DNA of 64,000 nt from Jiella soli (GCF_020615385.1 NZ_JAJAVB010000032.1:169988-233987); one strand, 5' to 3'; shown: positions 8,533-17,415, counted from the first letter of the stretch. Made by a program: numbers and translations. Notes: generated from the letters alone by a model not told the origin.

Positions 8533-8734
8533 CGGAACACGGATCCTGGGATGCGAGCTCTCGCGGGGTATTCGCGCTACTTCGTCGGACGGACCGCCGC
8601 TCGCGGCGCGGTCCGGCTCATCATGGAGACACGTCTTGCCGCATTGAGCGGCCGGGTTCGCCAGTACATCCGTGGTCGACCCGGCCTGCTCCATGCGGTT
8701 CGTCTGCGGCCGGTATGTCGGCCGCAGGGAAAAT

Positions 8735-8947
8735 TCAGTCGACGGTCGACAGGTTTTCGGCAGCCATCTTGCCGCTCTTGCGGTCGGAGACGAGCTCGTA
8801 GGAGACCTTCTGGCCGTCCTGGAGGCCGCTGAGACCAGAGCGCTCGACCGCGCTGATGTGGACGAAGGCATCCGTCCCGCCATCATCGGGCGCGATGAAG
8901 CCGAAGCCCTTTTGCATATTGAAGAATTTCACGGTTCCCGTCGTCAT
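8735..8947 (-). CDS. cspA: cold-shock domain protein
   Basis: Single cold-shock domain of 70 residues with both RNA-binding motifs, KGFGFI (RNP1) and DAFVHISAV (RNP2). Binds single-stranded nucleic acid and acts as an RNA chaperone in the cytoplasm. The ATG at 8947 is preceded by AAAGGGTGTCCC. A noncoding stretch of over 400 bases lies upstream, which is consistent with the long structured leaders often found on such genes. Confidence 0.95.
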   Translation of the reverse strand: MTTGTVKFFNMQKGFGFIAPDDGGTDAFVHISAVERSGLSGLQDGQKVSYELVSDRKSGKMAAENLSTVD

Positions 8948-9366
8948 GGGACACCCTTTCCATAGAAGTGCTGGCCGGTCCCTGCGCGTCAGGAACCGTT
9001 GTAGATCGATGAAATTGGAAAGAATTCAAGAAAATCGCTGCGCAGGCAGCGGGACGTCAAGATGTCTGACCGTCTATCGACGTCTTCTATATCCGCCTTT
9101 ATGCCTCGATATACAAGAACCGCGTTGGATTTTTATTTTTCCGGACGTGGAGGCGCATGGCACGGTGCTGCCTTTCGATTGCGGTGGAAAGCTGTGCGGC
9201 GCGTGGACGCGTTTGCGTGACGATGGGCGGTCAAGCCCGACAGCCTCCTGTGGAACCAGTTCCGGAACCTGGGTCGACGGGAGGGTCGCTGAGCCGGCTT
9301 ATCGACGTGAGATCGCGACGGGCGGTGAAGAGCTTCGGTGCTCGCCGTGCGTCGCTCCAATTGCGG
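8948..9366. other. noncoding stretch upstream of cspA
   Basis: About 420 bases between the secreted-protein gene and cspA, noticeably more AT-rich near 9010-9145. It should hold the cspA promoter and leader RNA, reading leftward. No convincing -35/-10 pair or protein could be fixed. Confidence 0.4.
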
Positions 9367-9858
9367 TTAGAACCCACAGCCTTTGGCCAGATCTTTCATC
9401 GCGGACTCCAGGCCGTCGGTTGGGAACAGGCTCTGCTTCACGATCTCTCCAGCTGCCTGCATGCCTGCGGCGATCGGCTGCTGCGCCTTGGCAAGGTCGT
9501 TGATGAAGGCGGGCTTCACGGAGGTAACGAATATCAGCCGGCCGCCATCCTGATAGGCGTCGTCCGCGTCCAGCGGCACCACGCCGACCTCATCGAGGCG
9601 GACGAGAATGGTCGGCTTGCCGGCTTTCAGCCCGTCCAGCTCCGAGTCCGAAACAGCCTCAGCGGCGGAATAGAAGAAGTCGCGCCGTTCCGTCGTGCAG
9701 GCGAACTCCAGCCGGTCGCCACTGTTGTCGGCAAAGGCGAATGCGCGATGAATATTCCGGTCGCCGTCGCCGGGTATCAGGTATGTCCATTCGGCAACGG
9801 CCGAACCTGTCGCGAGGACGAGAAGAACGGAAGCGAGTGGGAGAATTGGTCGTCGCAT
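9367..9858 (-). CDS. secreted hypothetical protein
   Basis: Protein of 163 residues with a clear signal peptide (MRRPILPLASVLLVLATGSA, then VAEW). The mature part is about 140 residues with one internal cysteine and one near the C terminus (ACTTE and KGCGF), which could form a disulfide. ATG 9858 has a GAAGGAG site about 9 bases upstream; the longer frame to 9888 lacks this support. No family recognised. Likely periplasmic. It stands alone between cspA and a region of gene remnants. Confidence 0.7.
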   Translation of the reverse strand: MRRPILPLASVLLVLATGSAVAEWTYLIPGDGDRNIHRAFAFADNSGDRLEFACTTERRDFFYSAAEAVSDSELDGLKAGKPTILVRLDEVGVVPLDADDAYQDGGRLIFVTSVKPAFINDLAKAQQPIAAGMQAAGEIVKQSLFPTDGLESAMKDLAKGCGF

Positions 9859-9985
9859 CGGAATGAATTCTCCTTCTACCCATCTCAAGTGCGGCCTCGA
9901 TCGGACAGATTCGTGTCGAGCACCCAGTCAACGACGGCGGAACCGGAAGTGAAAAGTCTTCCTCATGGCAAAGTGGGTGGCATGA

Positions 9986-10339
9986 TTATAAGCATACGCT
10001 ACGGAGATTCACAACTTCCGCTGCGGCTGGTGAGGCAATTGGACAAAGGTGGTCTTTACAGGGTGCCTGAGGAAGGCTTGCAGGAAGTCGCGGATCGGCG
10101 CCATGGCCCGATCGTCTCGATGCTCGGCCCGGCTCGGCGGCATTCGGTGAGGACGGTTCCTGTAGCGGCGGTTCGGACGGATCTGTCTTCGCTGGGCGAT
10201 CGGCCGATCCATCGACGGCTTCCCTGATCCAGTCCCGGCACCACTCGGCGCTCGACTTCGTCAGCCGCTCCATTTCGACGATCAAGCTGCAGAGATCGAA
10301 GACGCGCTTCCCTTTCCGTGGCAAGCCCGGTGACGACAT
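9986..10339 (-). pseudogene. possible small or frameshifted gene, unknown
   Basis: The first 45 codons, starting MSSPGLPRKGKRVFDL and including LIVEMERLTKSSAEWCRDW, show coding-like base use, but this fades in the Pro/Ser-rich second half. The overlapping frame around 10009-10110 (MAPIRDFLQAFLRHPVKTTF) then looks coding instead. This suggests one small gene split by a frameshift, or two short unrelated frames. No ribosome-binding site or known domain was found. Confidence 0.25.
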
Positions 10340-10383
10340 ATGACGGCGGGCTCGTGAGCCCTCGGTCGCTTTGGCTGATGCTG

Positions 10384-10674
10384 CTATTCGGTCGCGACCG
10401 GGCTCGGGCCGCGTTCGAGATAGGTCGACAGGGCGATGTAGCTGCGCGTGCCCTTGAAGCCTTCGATCGAATGGATCCGCTCCAGAAGGTCTTCCAGAGC
10501 CTGCGTGTCCCGCGTCCGGACCTTGAGGAGCATGGCGCTCTCGCCGGTGACTGTGTGGATCTCCTCCACCTCGGGCAGTTCTTTCCGGGCCAGGAGGTGG
10601 CGCGTCACCGCCCAGTTCGTCGTGTCGACATGCACGAAGGTCAGCAGCGGGCGCCGGAGCTTCGCAGCGTCGAG
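10384..10674 (-). pseudogene. truncated Lrp/AsnC-family regulator (ligand-binding domain only)
   Basis: About 96 residues matching the C-terminal RAM/AsnC effector domain of Lrp regulators (LDAAKLRRPLLTFVHVDT, LPEVEEIHTVTGESAMLLKV, STYLERGPSP). The N-terminal helix-turn-helix that should precede it is absent in all three frames of the 170 bases upstream; the frame there reads non-coding sequence. This is therefore a 5'-truncated remnant. A stand-alone RAM-domain protein is possible but there is no convincing start codon with a ribosome site. Confidence 0.6.
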
Positions 10675-10848
10675 CGATCCGCGGTCCGAGGAAGGATGTC
10701 GACAAGGCTGCCAAGGGCGCGAGGCTGCATCCATGATCGAACACTCGGCTGCCGCCGACCGTCTGTTGGAGATGGGCCCGCCGGATTGGGCATCCCGACG
10801 GTTTCGCGTAGGCAGTTCGACAGCGCGGACTGAAAATGTCGTTCGTCG

Positions 10849-11751
10849 TCAGTTTCCGACGTACCGTGCAAGCTCATCGGGCGTCCCGTTCGGAAATTTT
10901 TCCCGCAGATGATCGAGGAAGGCAGACACGCGGGCGCTGAGAAGGCGGCGACTGGGATACAGCGTCCAGAGCGCGATCTCGGGGCCTTCGACGTCGCCCC
11001 AGTGGATCAGCGTGCCGGCGGCGAGATCGTGACTGACGAGCGAGATCGGGAGCCGGGCGGCACCGACCCCCATCCGCACGGCGTCGCGGACCATGAGGAG
11101 TGACGAGAGGCTCAGGCACGGACGGACCGCGATCACCGACTTGCCGGCAGCCGTCGTCACCCCCCAGGATTCCGCCGGCTCGACCCTGCCGCGCACGACG
11201 GCCGGAACGGGAGATCCGTCGGCTGGGGGTTGTATCTCCGGGCTCGCCACGACCACCAGCCGGTCGCGAAGGAAGATTCGTCCGACAAGGCTTTCGTCGG
11301 GGTCCGGGTTTACCCGGATCACCAGATCATAGGCTTCCTCGACCATGTCGACGGCCCGGTCTTCCGTCGTGACCTCGAGCCGGACCTCGGGATGCTTCAG
11401 CGCGAAGTCGGCGGCCAGCTTCCCCATCGCGGTCTGCGAGAAGAGCAGGGGCGCGCTGATCCGCAGCCGGCCGCGCGGCGTGTGACCGCCAGTCGCAATG
11501 GCCGACGTGGTTTCCTCGAGATCGGTGAGTAACGCGCCCGTCCGCTCGAAGAGAGCGCGGCCTTCCTCGGTGAGCTTCAGTGCGCGGCCGCCGCGCTCGA
11601 ACAGGCGCAGGTCGAGGCTCGCCTCCAGCTCCGCGACCCGGCGCGACAGCGTCGCCTTCGGACGGCCGCTGGCTCGTGCGGCCCGGCCGAACCCTTCGTG
11701 CCGGGCGACGAGGTTGAAGTCGGCGAGGGCGAGGAGATCCATCTGTTCCAC
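10849..11751 (-). CDS. LysR-family transcriptional regulator
   Basis: Regulator of 300 residues with an N-terminal winged helix (DFNLVARHEGFGRAARASGR, KATLSRRVAELEASLDLRLF) and a LysR substrate-binding domain. It is transcribed divergently from the NmrA-like gene with 94 bases between, where a dyad lies at 11773-11800. This arrangement usually means it controls that neighbour and itself. The effector is unknown. Confidence 0.92.
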   Translation of the reverse strand: MEQMDLLALADFNLVARHEGFGRAARASGRPKATLSRRVAELEASLDLRLFERGGRALKLTEEGRALFERTGALLTDLEETTSAIATGGHTPRGRLRISAPLLFSQTAMGKLAADFALKHPEVRLEVTTEDRAVDMVEEAYDLVIRVNPDPDESLVGRIFLRDRLVVVASPEIQPPADGSPVPAVVRGRVEPAESWGVTTAAGKSVIAVRPCLSLSSLLMVRDAVRMGVGAARLPISLVSHDLAAGTLIHWGDVEGPEIALWTLYPSRRLLSARVSAFLDHLREKFPNGTPDELARYVGN

Positions 11752-11772
11752 CTATGAGACGGAGCGTCCAAA

Positions 11773-11800
11773 ATCCGCGCCTATTCGAATGAATGTGGAT
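11773..11800. promoter_or_regulatory. dyad between divergent LysR and NmrA-like genes
   Basis: ATCCnC arms at 11773 and 11795-11800 flank the perfect core ATTCGAAT at 11783-11790 in the short intergenic region. Position and dyad form suit a LysR-type operator. Function is inferred from placement. Confidence 0.4.
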
Positions 11801-11845
11801 CACCGATCTTGCAAGTGTCTTCAAACGCGAAACCGGAGTTTCCCC

Positions 11846-12709
11846 ATGACCATTCTCGTGACCGGCGCGACCGGCAATGTCGGCCGCAACGTCGTCGATC
11901 AACTCGTCAAGCGTGACGCCGACGTGCGCGCGCTGGTGCGCGATCCCGCGAAAGCCGATTTCCCGGCCAGCGTGGAGGTCGTGAAGGGCGACCTTCTCGA
12001 CGTCGACGCCCTGCGCCAGGCCTTCTCCGGCGCCTCCACCCTGTTCCTCCTGAACGCGGTGGTTGCCGACGAATTCACCCAGGCGCTGATCGCTCTCAAC
12101 ATCGCCCGCCAAGCGGGGATCGAGCGCATCGTCTATCTCTCAGTGATCCACAGCGACGTCTATGTGAACGTGCCGCATTTCGCCGGCAAGTTCGGCGTCG
12201 AGCGCATGATCGAGGCGATGGGGATGAACGCCACCATCCTGCGCCCAGCCTATTACATCGACAACGAAGTCACGATCAAAGACGTCGTCACCGGCTACGG
12301 CATCTACCCGATGCCGATCGGCAAGAAGGGGCTGGCGATGATCGATGCCCGCGACGTCGGTGAGGTCGCCGCGATCGAGCTCGTGCGCCGCGAACGGTCT
12401 CCCGTCCCGCTGCCGATCAACCGCATCAACCTCGTCGGCCCGGACACGCTGACCGGCCCCGACGTCGCGGCGATCTGGAGCGAGGTGCTCGGCCGTCCGA
12501 TCGCCTATCCGGGCGAGGATATCGGCGGCTTCGAGCAGAACCTGCGCCAGGCGATGCCGGGCTGGATGGCGCTCGACATGCGCGTCATGGCCGAGCGCTT
12601 CATCACGGACGGCATGGTACCGGAAGCTGGCGACGTCGAGCGGCTGACCGCGATGCTCGGGCGCCCGCTGCGCTCCTATCGCGACTTCGCCGTGCAGATC
12701 GCCGGCTGA
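11846..12709 (+). CDS. NmrA-like NAD(P)-binding protein (atypical SDR)
   Basis: Protein of 287 residues beginning with the Rossmann motif MTILVTGATGNVGRNV (TGATGxVG). The rest fits the NmrA/atypical SDR group, which bind NADP(H) and act either as quinone or isoflavone-type reductases or as redox sensors. The longer open frame from 11498 overlaps the divergent regulator and is not real. It begins a run of three genes (DUF1857 protein, second NAD-binding protein) probably under the LysR regulator. Confidence 0.85.
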   Translation: MTILVTGATGNVGRNVVDQLVKRDADVRALVRDPAKADFPASVEVVKGDLLDVDALRQAFSGASTLFLLNAVVADEFTQALIALNIARQAGIERIVYLSVIHSDVYVNVPHFAGKFGVERMIEAMGMNATILRPAYYIDNEVTIKDVVTGYGIYPMPIGKKGLAMIDARDVGEVAAIELVRRERSPVPLPINRINLVGPDTLTGPDVAAIWSEVLGRPIAYPGEDIGGFEQNLRQAMPGWMALDMRVMAERFITDGMVPEAGDVERLTAMLGRPLRSYRDFAVQIAG

Positions 12710-12738
12710 TCCCTCACGCATCTCCAGGAGCATCCATC

Positions 12739-13212
12739 ATGATCTATTCGACCGCCACCGTCCCGGTGAACCCGGAGGGCGAAACCAAACTCACCCGCGA
12801 AGAGGCCTGGAAGGGCCTCGAGCTGAAGGCACGCGACGCCCGCCAGTTTCTGCCCGCCGGCCTCTGCACGAGGTGCGACGTGACCGAGGAGAGCGACACC
12901 CACTTCGTGCGCGATGCGACCATCGCCGGGGCCGATCTTCGCGAGATCATCGTGCTCGAGCCGCAGACGAAGGTCACCTTCTTCCAGGCCACCGGTCCCC
13001 GCGAGGGCGCGATCGTCAACGAGCTCTTCGAGGACGAGGCCGGCGCATTGCAGCTTCGCTTCTATTGCTATCTGGGCCTGCGCGGCAAGGCGCCCAATGG
13101 GCCCGAGGAGCAGACCGAGCAGGCCCAGTTCGACAGCGACAAGGGCTACAAGTCCGCCCTGCTGTCGACCCTGAAGCGCACCCGAGAACTCGTGGCCGAA
13201 GGCCGGCTCTGA
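12739..13212 (+). CDS. DUF1857-family (SRPBCC fold) protein
   Basis: Protein of 157 residues resembling the DUF1857/AtaL-like group, a small START/SRPBCC-type fold that holds hydrophobic ligands. Features include EAWKGLELKARDARQFLPAG near the start and FQATGPREGAIVNELFEDEAG in the middle. Cytoplasmic, no signal peptide. The linkage to two NAD-binding reductase-like genes suggests shared detoxification or modification of a small aromatic or lipid compound, but this is only inference. Confidence 0.7.
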   Translation: MIYSTATVPVNPEGETKLTREEAWKGLELKARDARQFLPAGLCTRCDVTEESDTHFVRDATIAGADLREIIVLEPQTKVTFFQATGPREGAIVNELFEDEAGALQLRFYCYLGLRGKAPNGPEEQTEQAQFDSDKGYKSALLSTLKRTRELVAEGRL

Positions 13213-13279
13213 GCGGATCGACAACCGTCAACCGCGGGATCGCCTTCAGCGAGGCGTTCCGCTTGCGAAAGATAATGCC

Positions 13280-13948
13280 ATGGAACAGTCCTCAGCCGTC
13301 GATACCGTCGCGGCCCCGCGAAAACTGCTCGTCCTCGGAGCGACCGGCGGCACCGGCCGACAGATCGTCGCTCAAGCCGTCGAGCGAGGTTGCGACGTCA
13401 CCGTGCTTGCCCGTAACGCCGAGAAGGCCAGCGGCCTCGACGGGGCGCGGGTCGTCGTCGGAAACGCGCTCGACCGAGCCGTCTTGCGCAGCGCGCTCGA
13501 AGGCCGGGATGCTGTCATCAGCGCCCTCGGCACGCCGGCAAGCCCGTTTCGCGAGGTCACCCTCCTGTCCGCCGCGACGCGGATTCTCGTCGACGCAATG
13601 CAGGCGGAGAAGGTCCAGCGTCTTGTCGCCATCACCGGCATGGGGGCAGGGGACAGTGTCGGGCACGGCGGCTTCCTCTTCGACCGGCTGATCTTCCCGC
13701 TGCTCCTGCGCAAGGTCTACGCGGACAAGAACCGCCAGGAGGCGATCATCCGGGCGAGCGGGCTCGACTGGGTACTTGTCCGTCCGTCCGTCCTGAACGA
13801 CAAGCCCGGGGGCCGGCCAGTCCGGGTCCTCGCGCACCTCGCTGGCTTCAACGGCGGCACGATCTCGCGGGCGGACGTCGCGCGTTTCGTCCTCGATCAG
13901 ATGGAGAAAGACGAGTGGCTACACCGTTCGCCGCTGGTCACGTGGTAG
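13280..13948 (+). CDS. NAD(P)H-binding atypical SDR (NmrA/BVR-B-like)
   Basis: Protein of 222 residues with the Rossmann motif LVLGATGGTGRQIV and the VISALGTP turn of the biliverdin-reductase-B/NAD(P)-binding group. Probably an NADPH-dependent flavin or quinone reductase, or a sensor. It is the third gene of the run starting at 11846, and a terminator follows about 100 bases after the stop. Confidence 0.8.
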   Translation: MEQSSAVDTVAAPRKLLVLGATGGTGRQIVAQAVERGCDVTVLARNAEKASGLDGARVVVGNALDRAVLRSALEGRDAVISALGTPASPFREVTLLSAATRILVDAMQAEKVQRLVAITGMGAGDSVGHGGFLFDRLIFPLLLRKVYADKNRQEAIIRASGLDWVLVRPSVLNDKPGGRPVRVLAHLAGFNGGTISRADVARFVLDQMEKDEWLHRSPLVTW

Positions 13949-14046
13949 GACATATGTGGCTCCGACCGCCCCGGCGGACGGGAACTCGCGACGCGTCGTC
14001 AACGGCGCCGAGTTCTTCGTGTCCTGGGAACAGGCGCAGGTTTGGA

Positions 14047-14082
14047 CGGGATCGGGCGCTCTCTTCGCCCGATCCCGCTTTT
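14047..14082 (+). terminator. rho-independent terminator
   Basis: CGGGATCGGGCG at 14047-14058 pairs perfectly with CGCCCGATCCCG at 14066-14077 around a 7-base loop, followed by CTTTTC. It ends the rightward transcript of the NmrA-like/DUF1857 run; the SDR gene converges on it from the right. Confidence 0.7.
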
Positions 14083-14152
14083 CATTGGCTTATCAAGGCT
14101 GATCGCCCGACGATCCGTCATGCGGCGACAAGAACCCGATCGGACTCAGGCT

Positions 14153-14902
14153 TTAGCGGTCGGCGAGCACTACGGAATCGGCACCTGCAGGGAGCCGCAT
14201 CGGGCAGCTTGGATCGGTGGCGGCCCGCCAGACGGCTCCCGCGACGTCGGACGAGCTGGTGAGCGGACCGCCCGCTTCCCGCATCCGCGCAACGACCCCG
14301 TTGGTGAAGTCCGCATAGGCTTCGGGAAACCCGCCGGCGCCCTGGATGCGGGCGAAGGCGTTCTTCCCGAAGCTCGTCTCGGGCGCCTGGCCCGGCAGGA
14401 CGATGCGGGCCGCGATGCCGAAGGGCTCCAGTTCGAGTGCAACGGACTCGGTGAAGGCATTCACGGCTGCCTTGCTCGCCGTGTAGACCGACAGGAGCGG
14501 CAGCGGCATCAACGTGACGCTGGACGAGACGTTGACGATCGTGCCCGACCGGCGCTCCCGGAACTGCGGCAGGACGGCCCGCATGACCCGCATGGTCCCG
14601 ATGGTGTTGGTCTCGAAGATGTCCCGCGCGATGTCCATGGGCGTGCCCTCGAGCGCGTTGAGCCAGCCGATGCCCGCATTGTTGACCAGCACGTCGATCG
14701 GTCCTGCGGCTTCGATCGCCTTCCGGACGCTCTCGTCGCTGCGGACGTCGAGGGGGAGAATGCGGAGGTTCTGCGAGGCCGGCAGGACGCTCTCGTCGGG
14801 CGTGCGCATCGTCGCGACCACCTTCCAGCCCTGGTCGAGGAAGTGCCTGGCGATGTCGAGCCCGAAGCCGGACGAGCAGCCCGTGATGAGGACGGTGTTC
14901 AT
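14153..14902 (-). CDS. short-chain dehydrogenase/reductase
   Basis: Classical SDR of 249 residues: TGCSSGFG cofactor motif, NNAGIG, catalytic Ser in NVSSSVT and the YTASK active-site pair. Oxidises or reduces a hydroxyl/carbonyl with NAD(P)(H) in the cytoplasm. Divergent from the AraC regulator 98 bases away, which probably controls it. Substrate unknown. Confidence 0.88.
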   Translation of the reverse strand: MNTVLITGCSSGFGLDIARHFLDQGWKVVATMRTPDESVLPASQNLRILPLDVRSDESVRKAIEAAGPIDVLVNNAGIGWLNALEGTPMDIARDIFETNTIGTMRVMRAVLPQFRERRSGTIVNVSSSVTLMPLPLLSVYTASKAAVNAFTESVALELEPFGIAARIVLPGQAPETSFGKNAFARIQGAGGFPEAYADFTNGVVARMREAGGPLTSSSDVAGAVWRAATDPSCPMRLPAGADSVVLADR

Positions 14903-14951
14903 GATGTCTCCTTGCGTGCGTTTTCGCTCGAGACATGTGGACGACCGGCGC

Positions 14952-14982
14952 CAGACTTTCTATCATCGCAAGTCCGTCTGGC
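14952..14982. promoter_or_regulatory. inverted repeat between SDR and AraC genes
   Basis: CCAGAC at 14952-14957 and GTCTGG at 14977-14982, separated by 19 bases, in the divergent intergenic region. A candidate regulator site; the arms are short, so support is modest. Confidence 0.3.
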
Positions 14983-15000
14983 ATTCGCGGGCGTCCTGAA

Positions 15001-15906
15001 ATGACTGATCCTCTGGCGGATGTCGTCGCACTGCTCCAGCCGAGCCTGCCGTTCTCCAAGCAGGCCAGCGGCGCGGGATCGTGGTGGATCGACGTGCCGG
15101 TGACGGGGGACCCCCTGTTCTGCGTGATCCTTGAGGGATCCGCGTTTCTGTCGCTTCCGGAACAAGCGCCTGTCGAGTTGCGGGAGAACGACTTCATCCT
15201 CGTGCCGACAAGCCGGGAGTTCGCCATGTCAAGCCTCGACGACCGTGCGCCGAAGGGGCAGACGGTCGTGACGATGCTGGAGGACGAGACGCGGCATGGC
15301 GATCCCGAAGGGCCGACGAATGTCCGCATGCTTGCCGGCCGCCTGTCCTTCGGCTCGCCGGATGCCGGGCTCCTCCTGGCCCTCCTTCCGGACGTCATCC
15401 ATGTTCGGGGACTCAAGCGCATCGCCACGCTGGTGCAGCTCCTCAGGAACGAAGCGCAGGATCACAGGGCGGCGCGGGAGATGGTTCTCGAGAGATTGCT
15501 CGAGGTGCTCCTCATCGAGGCTCTGAGAGCGGCATCGGACAGCGCGGCGCCGCCCGGGCTCATCCGCGGTCTCGCGGACGCCCGGCTGGCGAGTGCCATA
15601 CGCTGCATCCATGGGAACCCGCGCCACGGCTGGACGGTGGCCGAGCTCGCCCGAGCGGCATCCCTTTCCCGCTCGGTCTTCTTCGACAGGTTCCGCCGCG
15701 AAGTCGGCCTCACGCCGATGGAATACCTGTTGTCCTGGAGGATGGCCCTTGCGAGGAACATGCTGCGGCGCCAAGGCGGAAGTGTGAAGGAAGTCGCCGA
15801 CACCGTCGGCTACGGATCCGCCAGCTCCTTCAGCGTCGCCTTTACCCGCTTCGTAGGTGTCCCGCCGGTGCAATTTGCGCGGATGGACGCCGTTGGGGAA
15901 GGCTAA
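15001..15906 (+). CDS. AraC-family transcriptional regulator
   Basis: Regulator of 301 residues. The N-terminal half is a cupin-type sensor domain (AraC_N/cupin_6, e.g. DPLFCVILEGSAFL); the C-terminal 100 residues carry two helix-turn-helix units (VAELARAASLSRSVFFDRFR, VKEVADTVGYGSASSFSVAF). ATG 15001 is chosen at the start of the cupin domain. It is divergent from an SDR, its likely target. It also lies 470 bases upstream of the biosynthetic cluster on the same strand, so a role there cannot be excluded. Confidence 0.88.
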   Translation: MTDPLADVVALLQPSLPFSKQASGAGSWWIDVPVTGDPLFCVILEGSAFLSLPEQAPVELRENDFILVPTSREFAMSSLDDRAPKGQTVVTMLEDETRHGDPEGPTNVRMLAGRLSFGSPDAGLLLALLPDVIHVRGLKRIATLVQLLRNEAQDHRAAREMVLERLLEVLLIEALRAASDSAAPPGLIRGLADARLASAIRCIHGNPRHGWTVAELARAASLSRSVFFDRFRREVGLTPMEYLLSWRMALARNMLRRQGGSVKEVADTVGYGSASSFSVAFTRFVGVPPVQFARMDAVGEG

Positions 15907-16378
15907 GGCTTCAGGCGCGTCGTCCGCGTTCCGACAGGCCCGTTCAGGAGCCTTTCATGGTGCGGGCATCGCGACAGCGGCGGTAGCAAGCGGGCGAAGC
16001 GGTTGCGAATGGTTGCCCAAGTGCCGGCGGGCTCGGCTGTGGACTGCGTGCCGGGTTTTCCCGGCCTTGCCGCTGACACCGGCTACGCGTCCCCAAGACG
16101 TCTTCCATCTGCAGGCAGGCGACGCGGCACCGCCCAAAGCACGATCTGGCCTACGAACTTGCCGCCTCGAGTTCGGAATTCGTCGTCGTGTCACATGTTT
16201 CACGCTCCGGAGTACAACCAGCCTTCCTGATGAGTACAACCAGCCTTGCCGACAATGCGTATGTTTGCCACCGAGCGAAGAATCTTGTGTGCGCTCGGAC
16301 GCTTACCGATTTGACTTCGCGGACTTGGGCGGCTCTACAGCCGGGCAATCTCATCCGCCGTGGGTAGGCAACGAATCA
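15907..16378 (+). promoter_or_regulatory. control region upstream of the biosynthetic cluster
   Basis: A 472-base gap with no convincing gene and lower GC than its surroundings. It holds a 16-bp direct repeat, GAGTACAACCAGCCTT-like, at 16210-16225 and 16232-16247 (22-base period). It also holds a possible promoter: TTGACT at 16311-16316, 17-base spacer, TCTACA at 16334-16339, about 40 bases before the first cluster gene. The promoter call is tentative. Confidence 0.4.
16210..16247. repeat. tandem 16-bp direct repeat, 22-base period
   Basis: Two copies of a 16-bp unit containing AGTACAACCAGCCTT, at 16210-16225 and 16232-16247. The first base differs in frame only by its flank. A 22-base step is close to two helical turns, so two protein subunits could bind the same DNA face. 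It sits about 65 bases before the tentative -35 element of the biosynthetic cluster. Confidence 0.6.
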
Positions 16379-17407
16379 ATGCAGACGGACAAGAGACGCC
16401 GCCTTCTCAAACATTTGACGTCGGATTGGGGGGGCGAGCCGCTCGATGACGACGGCACCGTGCGCATCCTGAACCGCGACGGCACGCGTCCCGTGATCAT
16501 CTGGTGCTTCAATGTCCAGAACGAGTTTCCGACGATGGCCGCAGGCCTCGGTCCGGACCAACCTCTGATCGGCGTGCGCTCTCTCCACCTTGTCGAATCG
16601 CTTGGGCCGGGACGATTCCACCAGAACCTCGATACAGCCGACGAATACACGCGCATCATCGAAAGCTGCCCGGATCTGGATCTCAGCGACTGTGTCGTCG
16701 GTGGCAATTGTCAGGGGGCCTACGTCTCGTTCCGGATCGCGGAGAATCTGCTCGCGAAGGGCGCTATGGTTCGCGTGATTTCGATGGAAGCGCAGCCGTT
16801 TCTTCCCTTGCCGTGCCCTGTGGGCTTCGTGTTCGGCGCGTACAGCGAATTGTTCAATCCGTTTCTTCGTGGGGAGGCGCCGGAGGCGAAATGGAGGGAC
16901 ATGTTTGAGGCGGCAATGGTCGAGATCGTTCCGGCCAAACACGGAGAATTTTTTACGCCGGAGAATCATCCGGACCTTTGCGCGGCGATCTCACGCCTGG
17001 TGGCGAAGGTGCCCGAGACGAGGGTGGACCTGCCCCCGGTAGAAATCTCGCTGGAACTCTGCGGGCAGCCTGATGTGTTGGCAGCGGGCGGAAGGGTGTC
17101 GATGCCGGTCCGCGTCTCGGCCAGCGGGGGGGATCCGGCTCTGCTGGGCCCGCTGAATTTGCGGTACGCCTGGCTATCGGTCGAGAATGGAGTATTTGTC
17201 GGCCCTGACAGCCAGTCGGTGCCCAGCACGCTTGGCGACAGCGAGCCCATGGTGGCAAGCTTCGATGTTCCGCTAGACGCAGGTGAGTGGGATCTCCACT
17301 TCTATCTCAGTCGCGAGGATGGCGGACCGGTCTCGTGGCACATCAACCGGGCCCCGAAGGTCTCGGCCGTAGTCGTTCGTGAGGGCGACATGGTCGCGAC
17401 GAATTAG
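16379..17407 (+). CDS. thioesterase-like alpha/beta hydrolase with Cys nucleophile and C-terminal beta domain
   Basis: Protein of 342 residues. Residues 35-215 follow the pattern of thioesterase domains that release acyl chains from carrier proteins. The nucleophile elbow is G109-N-C111-Q-G113, with Cys in place of the usual Ser. Glu137 (SMEAQP) lies where the acid is expected and His188 (VPAKHGEFF) where the catalytic His is expected. Residues 215-342 form an extra beta-rich domain (VEISLELCGQ, EWDLHFYLSREDGG) of unknown type. ATG 16379 was chosen because the frame upstream to 15857 shows no domain. It is the first gene of the cluster, 8 bases before the radical SAM gene; release of the final acyl product is the inferred role. 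Confidence 0.65.
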   Translation: MQTDKRRRLLKHLTSDWGGEPLDDDGTVRILNRDGTRPVIIWCFNVQNEFPTMAAGLGPDQPLIGVRSLHLVESLGPGRFHQNLDTADEYTRIIESCPDLDLSDCVVGGNCQGAYVSFRIAENLLAKGAMVRVISMEAQPFLPLPCPVGFVFGAYSELFNPFLRGEAPEAKWRDMFEAAMVEIVPAKHGEFFTPENHPDLCAAISRLVAKVPETRVDLPPVEISLELCGQPDVLAAGGRVSMPVRVSASGGDPALLGPLNLRYAWLSVENGVFVGPDSQSVPSTLGDSEPMVASFDVPLDAGEWDLHFYLSREDGGPVSWHINRAPKVSAVVVREGDMVATN

Positions 17408-17415
17408 GGCACGCA

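Noticed and set aside
13960-14046. Gene fragment reading AEFFVSWEQAQVW before the terminator
   Set aside because: Too short, no start or homology that I can recognise; probably chance.
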